Of a stretch of DNA of 64,000 nt, positions 32,401 to 44,400 are shown one piece after another. The notes under the pieces were generated by a model. That model was not told where the DNA came from and did no database searches. It saw only the letters and a list, made by a program, of their open reading frames with translations. Origin of the DNA: Coriaria nepalensis (taxonomy: Eukaryota; Streptophyta; Magnoliopsida; Cucurbitales; Coriariaceae); contig CP114495.1 of NCBI GenBank assembly GCA_027186245.1, forward strand, positions 1,007,001-1,071,000. The letters run 5' to 3'. The position numbers were made by a program, and so were the translations under genes. Every line of letters begins with the position of its first letter. Positions within the stretch are counted from its first letter, which is position 1.

Positions 32401-32650
32401 AAGCCGGAATTATAGATCCGTTGAAAGTAATTAGGACCGCCTTAGTTGATGCTGCTAGGTAAAAGCAAAATAACACCATTTTATGCCTCAAAATAGATTT
32501 ATCTATTCAATCAAAATCTCAATCTTCCCCTTTCGGATGTGCAGTGTTTCTTCTTTGATGACAACAACCGAGGCTATAGTAGTTGAACTGCCCAAGGATG
32601 AAAAAGATGTGCCCGCAATGGGAGGTGGGATGGGTGGAATGGACTACTAA
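29445..32650 (+). CDS. HSP60: Mitochondrial chaperonin HSP60/CPN60
   Basis: Sixteen exons join without breaking frame: 29445-29482, 29604-29628, 29754-29885, 29982-30141, 30225-30400, 30515-30610, 30708-30812, 30892-30978, 31056-31145, 31231-31311, 31396-31464, 31605-31682, 31794-31889, 31969-32278, 32380-32458, 32545-32650, giving 575 residues. A basic, serine-rich presequence ([20 protein letters not shown]) precedes AAKDIRFG, the usual mature start. Group I chaperonin marks: [30 protein letters not shown], the ATP-site [34 protein letters not shown] and the flexible C-terminal GGGMGGMDY tail. As a GroEL-type ring with CPN10 it folds proteins in the mitochondrial matrix. The C-tail and presequence exclude the plastid form. 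Intron 14 holds a run of about 14 C. Confidence 0.97.
32289..32304. repeat. Poly-C run in HSP60 intron 14
   Basis: About fifteen consecutive C residues near the donor site, a place where length polymorphism or sequencing error is likely. Confidence 0.85.
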
Positions 32651-33048
32651 GGAGACTAATTAATTGTAAAACCATTTTGATAGATCTCAAAGTGAGTAGA
32701 CAAATTTGAGGGATTGTAGTTTTTATCTTCTGAATTATTGATTGGTTTCATTTCATTCTAGGCATATACGTAGTCTTTAATGAGAGAAATACCATGTCAA
32801 GTTGTGGGATAAAATTGCTCTTGTAATGTATTGGAAATAATATTCTTTTCATAGAATAAGCACATTTTCTTAATGCAATTATCAGCTGTGGAAAGAAGGG
32901 CCAATTTGGTTTACAACTTGAGACATTACAAAAATAAATCTAAATTACGAACTCATCTTGTTTTACCACAAACTCATGCAAACAGAGTCATTCACAAAGG
33001 ATGTCGATATTGAAGGGAGATGGAAAGAAAGATTTACATATTTCTACA
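32651..33048. other. Convergent 3' ends of HSP60 and ING1
   Basis: Two tail-to-tail genes leave about 400 bases for both 3' untranslated regions. No other signal seen. Confidence 0.6.
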
Positions 33049-34632
33049 TCATCTTCCTTTTCGGCGGACTTTTGTCACGGTACAATCTGAGCAATACCAT
33101 TTTCCTCTCGGTTGTTCCTTCAAACCAACGCACCCGAAATGAAACCATTCTATCTTGCACTGTCGAAGAAGGGAGAAGGAGCGTGTTCAATCAGATCACA
33201 AGTTGATAATATTAAGTTGAAATGAATTTGAAATAAAAAGAAGTGAAAGTACAGAAATGAAAAAGAAACAGAACATACATTAGGGTTGTCACAAGCAATC
33301 ATCTCCCCAAAGCTAACTTGATTGCAGAAACAATATGTGGGTTCATTTGGATCCACTGGTAAATCTAATTCCATTCCGATTGGATTTGCAGCTGTTGTCG
33401 CTACTTCTGCTGCCTGGCGGGTTCTGCAGAAAAAAAGAAAAAGAAAAAGAAAACAGATTGTTATATGGATCTATTATTACATATTCCTATTTCATATTAT
33501 CAAGTAATTATGAAAGGGAAAACAAAAAAAAACTTCAATTCATAGAAAAGGTCCGTACTTTTTACGTCCTCCTCTACCACCTTCATTAACCTTTCCAGAT
33601 TTTAAGTTACTATCAGAACTAGGTGCTGCCAACCCACTTGCAGCAGCGCCATCTCTTTCTGCAAAAGATAATTGGCTAATAAAAGCAAGGCATTATGTTT
33701 ACATAAACTTATTTCTATAAGGGAGGAAACAATTGAATGAAGAATCTAACTGTCACACCACGTCTAAGCTCTTCATCGAATCTTTTCAAATATTGATCAA
33801 GTTGCTGTATGTGGGTATCTACCTGATATACAAATAATGAACAGTCACAAAACCGAACATATAAGGAAGTTGAGAGAGAGAGAGTTTGGGTTAAGACATA
33901 CCAAATCATATGCCTGAACAGCCAGAGCAACCTTTTCATCAGCTATCCTAAGGCTATGCTTTTGCTCATCAAGAGCATCGTCTGAGAACCTGATAAGGGA
34001 AGTATCCGGGGTAAGGTTTCCAGATTTCACACCCCGCTTTATTTCCTCTATCTCTTTTTCACACCGTTGCTCGTTCTGTTTCATAAGTCCTGTTCATATG
34101 CATTAATCCACCAGTGTACTTAAGAGCTTTACAGAGTGGATGTCAACAAATGTAGTTTCACATAACTACTAGAAAAGATCTTAACCCTTTAATTTCTACT
34201 TTTTAATTGAAGAACGAGAAACTTAGAGCAAAACCCATTCCTGTTAACCACAAAAAAATTCTACGGAACACAGAGAATAGAATTGATATATGTATTTGAC
34301 TTGTCGTGTTTCTCGTCGAGATCATCGGGATATTAGAAACATAAGCTAAATAATTATAGGAAAAAGAAAAAATAAAATAAAAGATTTGTCACAGAAAAAG
34401 ATGACGATATATAGGAAGAAGTGTGCAGGTAGAAACTTACCCTGTAAACTTTTGTCTAGATCGTGCAACAGAGCATACTTCTTTTGAAGAATATTTGGCA
34501 ACGAGTCAAGATCTTAATACGGAACAAAGTTAGGGTTTTGAATCGATAGAGATACAGATGTTACGGCCAAACGAGATTTGACAGAAAGGGGGAAAACTTA
34601 CTAGCTTGAAAATCTTCCATGAATGATGCCAT
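33049..34632 (-). CDS. ING1: ING1-type PHD-finger histone reader
   Basis: Seven exons, complement of 34602-34632, 34441-34512, 33902-34089, 33759-33822, 33559-33658, 33279-33423 and 33049-33159, in phase, give 236 residues. The N-terminal ING domain reads [40 protein letters not shown] and [21 protein letters not shown] basic glycine-rich linker ([11 protein letters not shown]) follows. The C-terminal PHD finger has the Cys4-His-Cys3 ligands split across the last two exons ([19 protein letters not shown] and [20 protein letters not shown], then WYCSDC). PHD fingers of ING proteins bind trimethylated H3K4 and recruit histone acetyltransferase or deacetylase complexes. The FQANL start and the length fit plant ING1 rather than ING2. 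Confidence 0.95.
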
Positions 34633-35553
34633 GTTGTCGATTCTAGGGTTTTTTCAGTTTCAAGACGTGATCGCCGGCGAGAAATGTCATTAGTTCCGGG
34701 GGAAATTTCCCTCTCCTAGTCTTCCCGCCATATACGCAACAAACATTGAACCCTAACTGCCTAGATTGAATTATTTTCGCGAAGACGGATTTGCCATTGG
34801 ATCTGGTCGTGTCGGTTTTTGATTTACGGTGTATGGGCGGGCGAAAAAACGGCCCAATCTAAATCAGATATATAATAAGTTGGACCCCTTCACCATCCAC
34901 GTCACGGTACACTCATGTTTTGGGCTTCTATCCATGAACTTTTTGAGCCCAGCCCATTCTCGCATCCCGTTGGATGAGCAATTTTTATACCTCTAGGAGG
35001 AGATCTAGCCCTCCGGTTTCAGAGCTGTCACATCAATTAATAAATGTGAATTTATTTTCTTAATCGATTCCTTTTACATTTACTTAGTTGACCCAAGCGT
35101 GCCGGTGTATCGGAGATCCGATATAATTCTATAGATAAAATCGATTTAATTAAATAAAAATATAATTATTGTTGATTATTCTTAATAAGTTTCACTTTAA
35201 TTTTTATTGTAATGAGATATTTTTAAATTGAATAATTTATTTTAATTATATATATTATTAATATAATATATAATATGATAGTATGAATTTAAGAGGTACG
35301 ATTATGATATATCAGTTTACTGTAGATTTGATTCACTTAAGAATTTTTGTATCACAATTACTTTGGCATGTCTTGAAAATTTTAATGTTGATTGATTTTG
35401 TATAAATTCACCGTATTGGAGATGCAAGGAAATATGCATGCGAGGAGAAATTAAGATTTAGAAAATTGAATGCTTGAGCAAGCATGCCAAATCCTTTAAA
35501 GCAATGTCGAGCCGAGTGAAAGGGATCATATGCCTTTGTGATATGTTTGTGAC
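34633..35553. other. Intergenic between ING1 and SPH genes
   Basis: ING1 5' region with CTAGGGTTTTTT near 34653 (a telo-box-like motif in the opposite sense), then AT-rich spacer. No coding signal. Confidence 0.55.
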
Positions 35554-35561
35554 TATAAATA
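35554..35561 (+). promoter_or_regulatory. TATA box of SPH gene at 35630
   Basis: TATAAATA lies 28 bases before the first in-frame ATG (35582) and 76 before the second (35630). Transcription starting about 30 bases downstream would favour the second ATG. Confidence 0.6.
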
Positions 35562-35629
35562 TGAGCACATGATGTTGTGATATGCAACAACATCAGCAAC
35601 AGCAAGAGCAAAAGTGCAAAAAGCAAAAG

Positions 35630-36103
35630 ATGAAGACAAATTGTTATTACTGCATTCTTCTTGTCGTTTTCCTCGGGATTAGAGCAGCACTGGCCGGGAG
35701 AAGCTCATCATCTGTCGATGGTGTTCCGATTGCCGTCTCGGAAGATCAATGGGTTCCTGCCACAATCTCGGTGACATTAATAAACGAGCTGGCCTTTACC
35801 GTTGGGGAACAAATACCGCTAAATACTGAGTGTCAATCGAAGGATACCGATTTAGGACATCAAATACTCGGGTTTCTTGCTCAACAGAGTTGGAAGTTCA
35901 AGATCAATGTCTTTAGCTCAACCCTTTTCTATTGTGATCTTTGGTGGAGCAACGTGAGAGGACATTTCAATGTCTTTGATGCCAAGAAGCCAGAAATATT
36001 TAGAAGATGTCCCAACTTTGCTTGTGTCTGGCATGTTAGGAAAGATGGTTTGTATCTGCCACTAAACAATGGAACTACTGCCATTTATCGTTGGCCTCTT
36101 TAA
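35630..36103 (+). CDS. S-protein homolog (SPH), divergent subclade
   Basis: Intact, intronless. From the ATG at 35630 it has 157 residues; the upstream in-frame ATG at 35582 would add a Gln/Lys-rich stretch of 16 residues in front of the signal peptide, and the TATA position argues against it. Signal peptide MKTNCYYCILLVVFLGIRAA with cleavage near ALA. Domain motifs: TISVTLINELA, LNTECQSKDTDLGHQIL, SWKFKINVFSSTLFYCDLWW, GHFNVFDAK, CVWHVRKDGLYLPLNNG and IYRWPL. This subclade replaces the terminal cysteine tail of the 8-27 kb group with DGLYLxLNNG. It forms a tandem pair with the gene at 37455. Confidence 0.9.
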   Translation: MKTNCYYCILLVVFLGIRAALAGRSSSSVDGVPIAVSEDQWVPATISVTLINELAFTVGEQIPLNTECQSKDTDLGHQILGFLAQQSWKFKINVFSSTLFYCDLWWSNVRGHFNVFDAKKPEIFRRCPNFACVWHVRKDGLYLPLNNGTTAIYRWPL

Positions 36104-37184
36104 GTAGCTAGTACTGTATCAAAATATATATGTAATTTCATGACTAGTACGCAATACTACTAATAAAGATTGAATAAAAGCTAGCATTTGCATGTCTTTG
36201 TATGAGGCGCTTGGCATAGTATTGTTATAAGAAGTCTACTTTTAATAAATATCTAAAATCTGAAATTTTTTTGCATAAAATATCATTTTAAGGATAAGAT
36301 TACTATTTATCCTCATCCCTACTAATTTATCATCTCCCTCTACATCTATTATGTTCTCTCTTTGACAGAAAAAATTGCAAGATGACGGAATAGATCACAG
36401 TAGATCGACTATCATATCAATCTCGGTCGGTCACGCTGGAGGGATACCAGATATTTGGATCCGGATCATTTGTCTGCGATGGCTTCGAAAATCTTGCTTG
36501 AAAGGATTTTAAACCAATCCTTCGTTGGATCATCTCATGGCCTACTATGTTTTACTCATTTCATATATGGGGAGCATTTCTGGTGCCATTGTGTTTGTGG
36601 AACCCATTTCTCATAGGTTGACAAGTATTGAAGGATTTATGTCCCAAGTTACAGAATAGTAAGTTTATATAGTATGATGGTTTGATTCATGACCAAGTGT
36701 GTTGGGAAGTTTTGAGTTCCAAACAGTTTATTAAGTATTTGAAAAGTATTTAGTGATGAAGATTAAAGAGTTATTAAAGAAAGCCTGAAGATTAGAGATC
36801 AACATTATAGTTTTGTCTGTTGTTATTGCTGTCTTTGACAGCCTGTTCTCTGCACTTAGGTGAAGGGTATATGTTTTCAAACAAGTTCGTATTAAGTGAA
36901 GGGTATATGTTTTGTATCGTAACTATTGTTATATGTTTGTATTCTCTGCTTTGTTATATGCTAAGCTTATGTTATAATACCACCAACAAGAGTAAAAGCA
37001 CTGACCATTTTAAAAGAAATAGCATAGTTCGAGTGAATTTCGAGCAAACACACTTCGTGAAATTCTACGTTTTTCAAACTCCCACGTTTGAAACATCTCT
37101 TTTTTCTTTTATACAAGAAATGAAATAAAGGTGAAATTCTACTAGATTGGTACAATCGAAAAAGGTTCTAAACTTATTTTGTTC
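36104..37184. other. Spacer between paired SPH genes
   Basis: No convincing gene. A direct repeat of AAGTGAAGGGTATATGTTTT-like text lies at about 36859 and 36894. The longest open frame (36820-37128) resembles nothing known to me and has no codon character. About 36390-36560 is less AT-rich but shows no family. Confidence 0.45.
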
Positions 37185-37300
37185 TTAGCCAAGCATTCAC
37201 TCATCTAAGCTGTATTAATTTGTTCTTACATATTCACTTATCTAAGCTGTATTTAGTTCTTACAGATTCAATCATCTAAGCTGTATTTTGTTCTTATATA
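37185..37300. repeat. Three-copy tandem repeat upstream of SPH gene
   Basis: A unit of about 35-37 bases (ATTCACTCATCTAAGCTGTA plus TTTGTTCTTA) is present three times with small changes, ending about 150 bases before the start of the next SPH gene. Confidence 0.8.
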
Positions 37301-37454
37301 TGTACTTCCATTTCCGTTACTCTTGAACAAACTTGTAAAGTCAAAAGGAGTGACTTTGTCACTCTATAAGTAAAGCATGCACATACTACATGCAACAACG
37401 TCAACAACGCCAGGAAGAACAAAAGTACAAAACAAAAAACAAGTGAGGAAGTCG

Positions 37455-37958
37455 ATGAATCCTTACAGCCTTTATCTTCTCTTTCTCGTAGGGATCGCGA
37501 TTCTTAGAAGAAGCTCATCGGCAGCCACTTCCGTTAATGGTGTGCATCCAGAAGTGACCCCGGAAGCTCCTTCGCATCCCACTTTCACAGTGATCTTATT
37601 CAACAATATCGGTCCTGATATAACACTATACACGAACTGTGCATCAGCGGATACGAAATTCAGTCTTCATCAAATCGGGTATGGGCAAATTCAACGTTGG
37701 AGCTTCAAGATCAATTTCTGGGGCACAACGCTTTACTATTGTGATATGCAGTGGATAAATGTGAAGGGTCATTTCGATGTCTTTGTTGCAAAGAATAAAG
37801 ATGTATTTTCTCATTGTCCTAACCATGTTTGTGCCTGGAATATTAAGCGAGATGGGTTGTATCTCCAGTTAGACAATGGAAAACAGTTCATTTATAGGTG
37901 GCCATTCCTAGGTGACCCGACTCTGTCCGGTCAGTCGGATCCAGTCGTGTCGGGATGA
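37455..37958 (+). CDS. S-protein homolog (SPH), divergent subclade
   Basis: Intact, intronless, 167 residues from the ATG at 37455, chosen because MNPYSLYLLFLVGIAIL is a signal peptide. An in-frame ATG at 37377 would place 26 polar residues before it. Domain: TFTVILFNNIGP, TLYTNCASADTKFSLHQIG, RWSFKINFWGTTLYYCDMQW, GHFDVFVAK, CAWNIKRDGLYLQLDNGK and IYRWPF. A 16-residue tail rich in Gly, Ser and Asp follows (GDPTLSGQSDPVVSG), absent from its neighbour at 35630. The 5' leader regions of the pair are similar (CAACAAC-rich), so they are tandem duplicates. TCTATAAG at about 37360 could be its TATA box. Confidence 0.9.
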   Translation: MNPYSLYLLFLVGIAILRRSSSAATSVNGVHPEVTPEAPSHPTFTVILFNNIGPDITLYTNCASADTKFSLHQIGYGQIQRWSFKINFWGTTLYYCDMQWINVKGHFDVFVAKNKDVFSHCPNHVCAWNIKRDGLYLQLDNGKQFIYRWPFLGDPTLSGQSDPVVSG

Positions 37959-38439
37959 TTTGCTCACCCCCTAGGTGGCCTCTAGTACTATTTAATATTA
38001 AATAAAATGTTAATTAGAGGTTTTATTATTATTATTATTAAACAAAAAGTCATTCATTTGACATGAAGCCCATCTTTACAAAACGATTTGCCCTTTTTTC
38101 AGGTTTTCTTACAAAAAATTCAGTACCTAAACTTCCCTGAAAGAAAGCAAATGAGGAAGAGAAGTGAAGGGAAAAAATGCAGAATAAATTAAGCTTTGTG
38201 ACTCATGACTAACTGACATTATCCAGTGAAAGTTTTTTTTTTTTTTTTTTCCTACACTAAGAACCTGAGAAAACTCAACTAAACTCAATTCAGCTTCTGT
38301 TTTGGCAAATAAATATATAGAACTGCACCAATTAATTGATGCTGATTCCGCTCCTTCTCTTCAAACTCCCGCGTTTTTCACCACAGCTGAAGGTTGATCG
38401 AAACTTGTACATTATCAAAACCGAAGAACCTTAAATTGA
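37959..38439. other. Convergent 3' ends of SPH and SEC24 genes
   Basis: Holds a (TTA)n run at about 38023, a T-run at about 38228 and the probable SEC24 3' untranslated region. No other signal. Confidence 0.5.
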
Positions 38440-41400
38440 TCAAGTGGACATTTTTATTTGAATCTGCCGATGAACGTGTATTAGGAACTCAACATATGAC
38501 GGCCCACCAGAACTCTTATCTTCAATCAGATATGAGTAGAATAGCATTCCTGGGAAAGAAACAAAGCAAAGATTATTAACTATGGTAAGTTAGAAATTCT
38601 GAATGCAGTTTTTGACAAAAGAATGAGTAAAAGCACTGACCTGATGGATCTCCTTTCTTGCACAATCGCAAGCTGCAAAAAGTAGCAAGAAGTTATAGAC
38701 CGAAATAATTACTAAATTTGGATAAATCTCTCTTCACCTAAAACATAGATCAAAGGAATCATACCGAAGGTAGGAACATCTTTGGCGCCTTATTTCATTT
38801 ATTAAATCATTTAGCTTCCTTGATAGCGGATTATCATACTGCTGCAGCACATACTGAATTCAAAGTATATTAGGCTCTTTTTTTTTTTTTTACACCAAAT
38901 TAAGACACAATATAGAATTGAAAAAGGATTTGGAAGAATACCTGAGCAGGAATTTCATCTACTGAAGAAATGCCAAATAGCTGACGCAAAATATCTCTAT
39001 CCACTGAGTTCCCAATATATACTAAACAATCCACACCATTCTCAAGAAGATAAATTTTTTCATCGCTCACATGCTCACTACAAAGTGGAGTTGGGGGAGG
39101 AAGAGGCGATGCATCTGTATCCTGAAGATTAGATGAAGATTAACAAAATTGTTTAATTATCATCAGCCAAGAAAGAATTATGACTAATAAACTCATACCT
39201 CTGGATTAAGTTCATGGATAGCAAGCATTCTGGGATACACAAGTGGTACAGCTAGAGGAGTTGGAAGAGAAGATACATAATTTATCCAATATGATCGATC
39301 ATCTATTCTCCCATCAACTCGCAACCCAGTACTTTTAATCAATGCTGAAAAGGAAATGCATAAGAAGATTCAACAAGCCATGCACCAAAGTCAACCTAAG
39401 CAACAAATTAGACTGGAATAAAGAAAGTGATATACCAAGGGTGTATAGAGGCAGGAGCTTAAGTGCCTCTGGAAGGATGAGTTGTCCAGATGAAGAAACT
39501 GTAGCACAATATTTGCGATAGGAAAGCAAGACATTGATGCAAAGATTTGTCACTTGTTCCCGGATTTGCGCGAGGGGGATGGAAGGGACTTCATTTGCCG
39601 CTATAGACACACACATAAAAGAAATTTAATATTCAGATCAGGTAGTTTGACTGTTGAGTAATGATTGCAACAACACAATCCAAGTTTATAGTTTTTTGGG
39701 TAGGGAAGAGGTGCAAATTATCAATACAAGTTGTTGAATTGCAGAGGCAATATAAAGCAAGATACCTTGTTTCAGAAAACATGCAAATTGAGTGTCAAGG
39801 TCAGCTGCACGGAAGAGGTTGCTTAGCATACTAGTGCAAGGTAGTGATAAAGAAGTGACGCGAATTCTCCTTTGGCCATATACAGTAGTGTATAGAAGCG
39901 CACACTGGGGAGAGAAACAAATAGCATTAGGTGGACTAACAGCAAACAACCAGGAGAGGCTACCGAGAAACGACAGAAGAGAAAAAGTTTTGCTACCTGA
40001 AAAGCACATTCTGAGCCATCTTGCAACTTATCATCGTGTTTAAGAGTTACCATAATAGTTTTGTCACAGTCAATCTGCATAGAAAGCATAGCAATTATAA
40101 AATGCATAACTTTAATCATAAACATGTATAATATAGATCAGCGTCATTTGTGAGTCAGGTTCATTGGAAGTGAGTAGATCCATGAGCACGATAATCTATA
40201 ATACTCTAAAATTTAAGATTTGAGTACCCCAGGTAAGTCAACATCTGTAGGGATGCGTTTGCAGAAATTCCCATGGTATTCTTGAACTTGAAGTCCCTAT
40301 AAAAAGACAATGTTAATGTAATAATAAGGGAGAAAGAAAAAATTGAACATTGAGCTGACAGCAGGATTACCTGACTGCATCGTACACGCATCACTGCCTC
40401 AAAACCTTGAGGCCTTGTGACATTCCATCTAAGATCGTTGTAAAGCTTTGCTGGATCTGAAAGAGCTGAGAAGGGGTAATAGTAATAAACCTGAAAGCAA
40501 AAGGTCATATCTAAATTTTGCAACAGAGTCTATCTACTCTGTGGGCATTATGTTTAGTGTGCTTCAGCCCAGTTATAATGAAATATATGTCATAAAATCC
40601 CAGGAATCAGAAACCGTTACCTGCCCCCCAGTAGTCCTTGGAATGACAGAGATAGAAGCAATATCTATGTAGTTCTGGGTAGTAATGAATACATCAACAC
40701 AGACCTAGAAACATGCAAGACAGGAACAATAAGCACATTTAATTCTTAAGCAGCGTTACTGGACAGATTCCATCACATATGTCCAGAATTATAAAGAGGG
40801 AAGAAAGTAAAGTTCACTCACCTGGTACTCGGCAAATTCAATGGCCATCGTCTTGTAAGTTTTGTCAGCTGGTTGGAGTAATTTATGGGCCTCCTGAGAA
40901 GTAAAAAAATATATGTAGAATTAACCCCTTACAAAACTACTGTTTTTCTTTCTTTCTTTTTTTTTTTTTTTTTTTTTAATTTTATTTCTTGGACGAGTCC
41001 ATTTGTTAGGAGTAATATATAGAGTCAGTATCATGGAATAAAGAGATTTGATGCCAGTATAACATAAATATTATAAAACATATGGGCAAGGGTAGAAACT
41101 GTGACTGGCCTGAACTATGAAAAAAGGGAAAAGAAGCAAGAACAGCAGTATAGTGTTCTCCTCTCTTTTGGGGCGAGGGGTTGTCAGAAGACTAGAACAA
41201 AGCAATTTATTAATAGAATTATAAGTATACCTTCTCCCCAGCAGAAATATTAGTTCTTCCTTCAGCCTCCCTTGCAGAAAGGGCTCCAATGCCCATTGAT
41301 GGCAAGACTGCGCCAAGCATAAGACAATATCAGACTACATTATGTAGCAAAATCTGTTAATATAACTTCCAGGTGTTGTGTCATATGAAAAAAATACTAA

Positions 41401-44400
41401 TTTCCAGACGACCGAGGCAAACAAGTGAAACTACCTCTTTGAGTATTGTTGAGGAATTTTTTTAACAAAATTAACCAAAAGTAAAAGAGAGATTACCAGC
41501 ATTTAGCTAGCAAGTCAAAAAAGATTGTGTGTTCAAGTTTGACTAAAAATAAAAAGCATATTATGAGCTTGCCTGACTGAAACACCAAAAGCTTGCCTCC
41601 AGTACTCTTCATTGCCAAGAAAGCCGCCTGAAGACATCAAAGCATTTCAACATAAAAAATATGCACTGAAAATATATTTCAAACATAACAGATATCTTAA
41701 TACAGTACTTCAAAAAGAACAAATTAAAGAAACAGGATTATACTTTCTACTCCAACAGTTAAAATCAATCTAGCTGTATACAACTGCATTAGACTATTTG
41801 TTAGATGTTAGCATATCATTGATATCCGAAACATAAATCACGATACTCAAGAATCAATACCACAAATGTCTCAAACCACAGGATTAGCACTTCTCATTTT
41901 CTTCTATCAAAATCTTTTAAAATATATCACAGTATACCTTAATTGCAGCACCAAAGGCTGATTCTGCACTTCTATTACTCTGAAACATTGTTGGAATGCT
42001 TTCCAGCAATAGCTGCAAATGTTGACGGCACTAATCCCCCAAAAAGAAAAACAAAAAAATTACTAGAAAATATAGGGAAATATTTAAAAACCAAAGTATG
42101 ATCAATGATTAAAAACAACCTAATAGTCTTCATCAAAGCAGTATATAAACATAAAGGTAGAGCTAACCTCTGAAAGTTGAACAATGACATCAGACTGCAA
42201 TGGAGTATAAACATCTTGTACATCAGGAACAATGAGCATCAATGGCTGCAAACAAACAAAAAAAACCACATTAGAATGAGAAGTTTCAAATAGATGTTGG
42301 AAAAGTTATCACCAAATTTCCCCAGAGTTGCAACATCATTCCATGTTTAATTCAAACCAAAAACAGAATACTCATATTGGGGCCTTCAGCAATTGTTATT
42401 GGGTCAATAGGATTGTCTTATCTACATCACGTGAAGTCAAGAATAATGTGCTTCCACATTGCCGAGGAACTGAAGAAGGTAAGAAGCCTAGAATTGAGAA
42501 AAAAGCAAGCTATTTTAAGAAAAATAGAAACCTGTTGCAGTGCACGTTTCAAATTGTAGAAATGAATTGTTGAGTCGAACGTTGCAATTCCTACCATTGT
42601 ACGAGGACCTTCCTGCAATATTATCATCAATAAATCAGTCACTATGATGCGGACGAGAAAGCCCTATGACAAAAATGAACAAGACAAGAAGGGTTGCTAC
42701 TTCTTTCCTAAAAGGATGTAAAGAAAACTAGAAACACTAAAGTCAAAAGACAATTTTTTTTGCAGTTTATATGAAACTTAAACCCAATTAATATAAAACC
42801 AACAACAGTGGGGAAAAAAAAAGAATCATAAATTATATTAACAGATGTGGAGATGCTCTATAGAAGATGTTAAAGAAAATCAACAAGGAAACTCAGAAAT
42901 GGGAAAAACCATGCAGCATAACTTTTGCAAACAGGGATAGACTTACAGGCAGATCAGAAATAACTTGATCAATTGCACTGCATGCTGCAGCAGTAGCACC
43001 AGTTTGTATCGCATTCATGGATACATCAATGAGAAAGAAATAAACGGCTGGCATGGGATCGCGAACCTGGAATGATATCATCAGCATAAAAATAGATTTA
43101 GTCCATATGAGACAATTTAAATGCCAACACCGAATCAAGTAAAGACTAGATTTCATTGCCGCAAGAAAAGAACAAGTTTCCCATGTCCAGAGTAATGTAT
43201 AGATCAACTACCATGTACTCCTTTGAAGCAACAAATTCAACAGTTCCTCTACACAGCTCAGGCCTTTCATCAGCATCTCTACGTCTACCGTCCGGACCAA
43301 GATTACAGTGGTACTCACGAGGGGTTTCATCAGTAAAACCTGAAAAGAATGGAAAATAGTGTGATGACACCACCTATGCAGCTATTTTACACATTGACGA
43401 CAATTTTCAGTTCTAACAGTACATCCCCTATATGTTACATACAGGCAAATTAGCATGAAGATTAAAAATAATAAACCTTATAAAAAAATAGAAAAGAAAC
43501 CAAATACAGGAGTAACTATACTAACCACACAAGTTACAGATAAATCTCCTTCCCTGATCAATAAACTTCATGAAAGGATTTATATAGCCTTTGCAGCGAG
43601 AACATCGTACAGGACCGCTTTCCCCAAAATCCACAACCTATTTTGATAATATGCAGAACAGCATGAAAACTAGGTGTTAGTGTTTCATTGATTAACATAC
43701 ACAGATCGAACAATTGATTCTGGTACTCTCCTATGACCGAATTAAGATAACCAGTTGAAGAAGGACGAAGTTGGAATACAACTACTACATAATGAGCATT
43801 TCAAGTCAAGTGTGAATTAATATTCATTTACGAATAACAATCAACTCTTTGACGGAAAGTCATGGTGAGAAATGAGATATAACTAAACTCTAAGAAGATG
43901 GCGGAATCTGCCCATGATCAGCATGGAAAGAAAATAGTGTGTGCACTTACTTGGATAGGATCCTCAGATGGATGAGGAAGAGCAAAAGGTTGGACCAACA
44001 AGGCTAATTGCAGTCCTGAAGTGTTTAAAAGGTCAGAAGTGCATGGAACCTGCAAAAATGAGAGAGAGTTTCAATTGGGATTCCAATAGATGTAACCAAA
44101 CCAATAAAGCTAAGATTAAATAGTTTGAAGAGATAATAAATAAGCAAGGAAAACACTTGAAACATTTTTAAGGTTAGACCTGACCTGACCAACAGTGCAC
44201 CTCATGTAACGTGGACTGCAATTCCCAGTATCTCTAACAATGTACTCACTTGAAGCAGGCTTCAAAATAAAGGCATTAAGCTCAATGAGAAACAAAAAAT
44301 ATGAAAAATGTCTAGCAGCAGTCAATTACATTTAATCACAAATATTAGTAACAGGAGAAAAGTAACTAAAACAAACACAAAAGAAAGGGGAAGATCATGA

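Noticed and set aside
35582..35629. Upstream start for the 35630 SPH gene
   Set aside because: Adds a Gln/Lys-rich stretch in front of a good signal peptide and lies only 28 bases from the TATA box.
36820..37128. 102-codon frame between the SPH pair
   Set aside because: Overlaps a local direct repeat, AT-rich, no known family.
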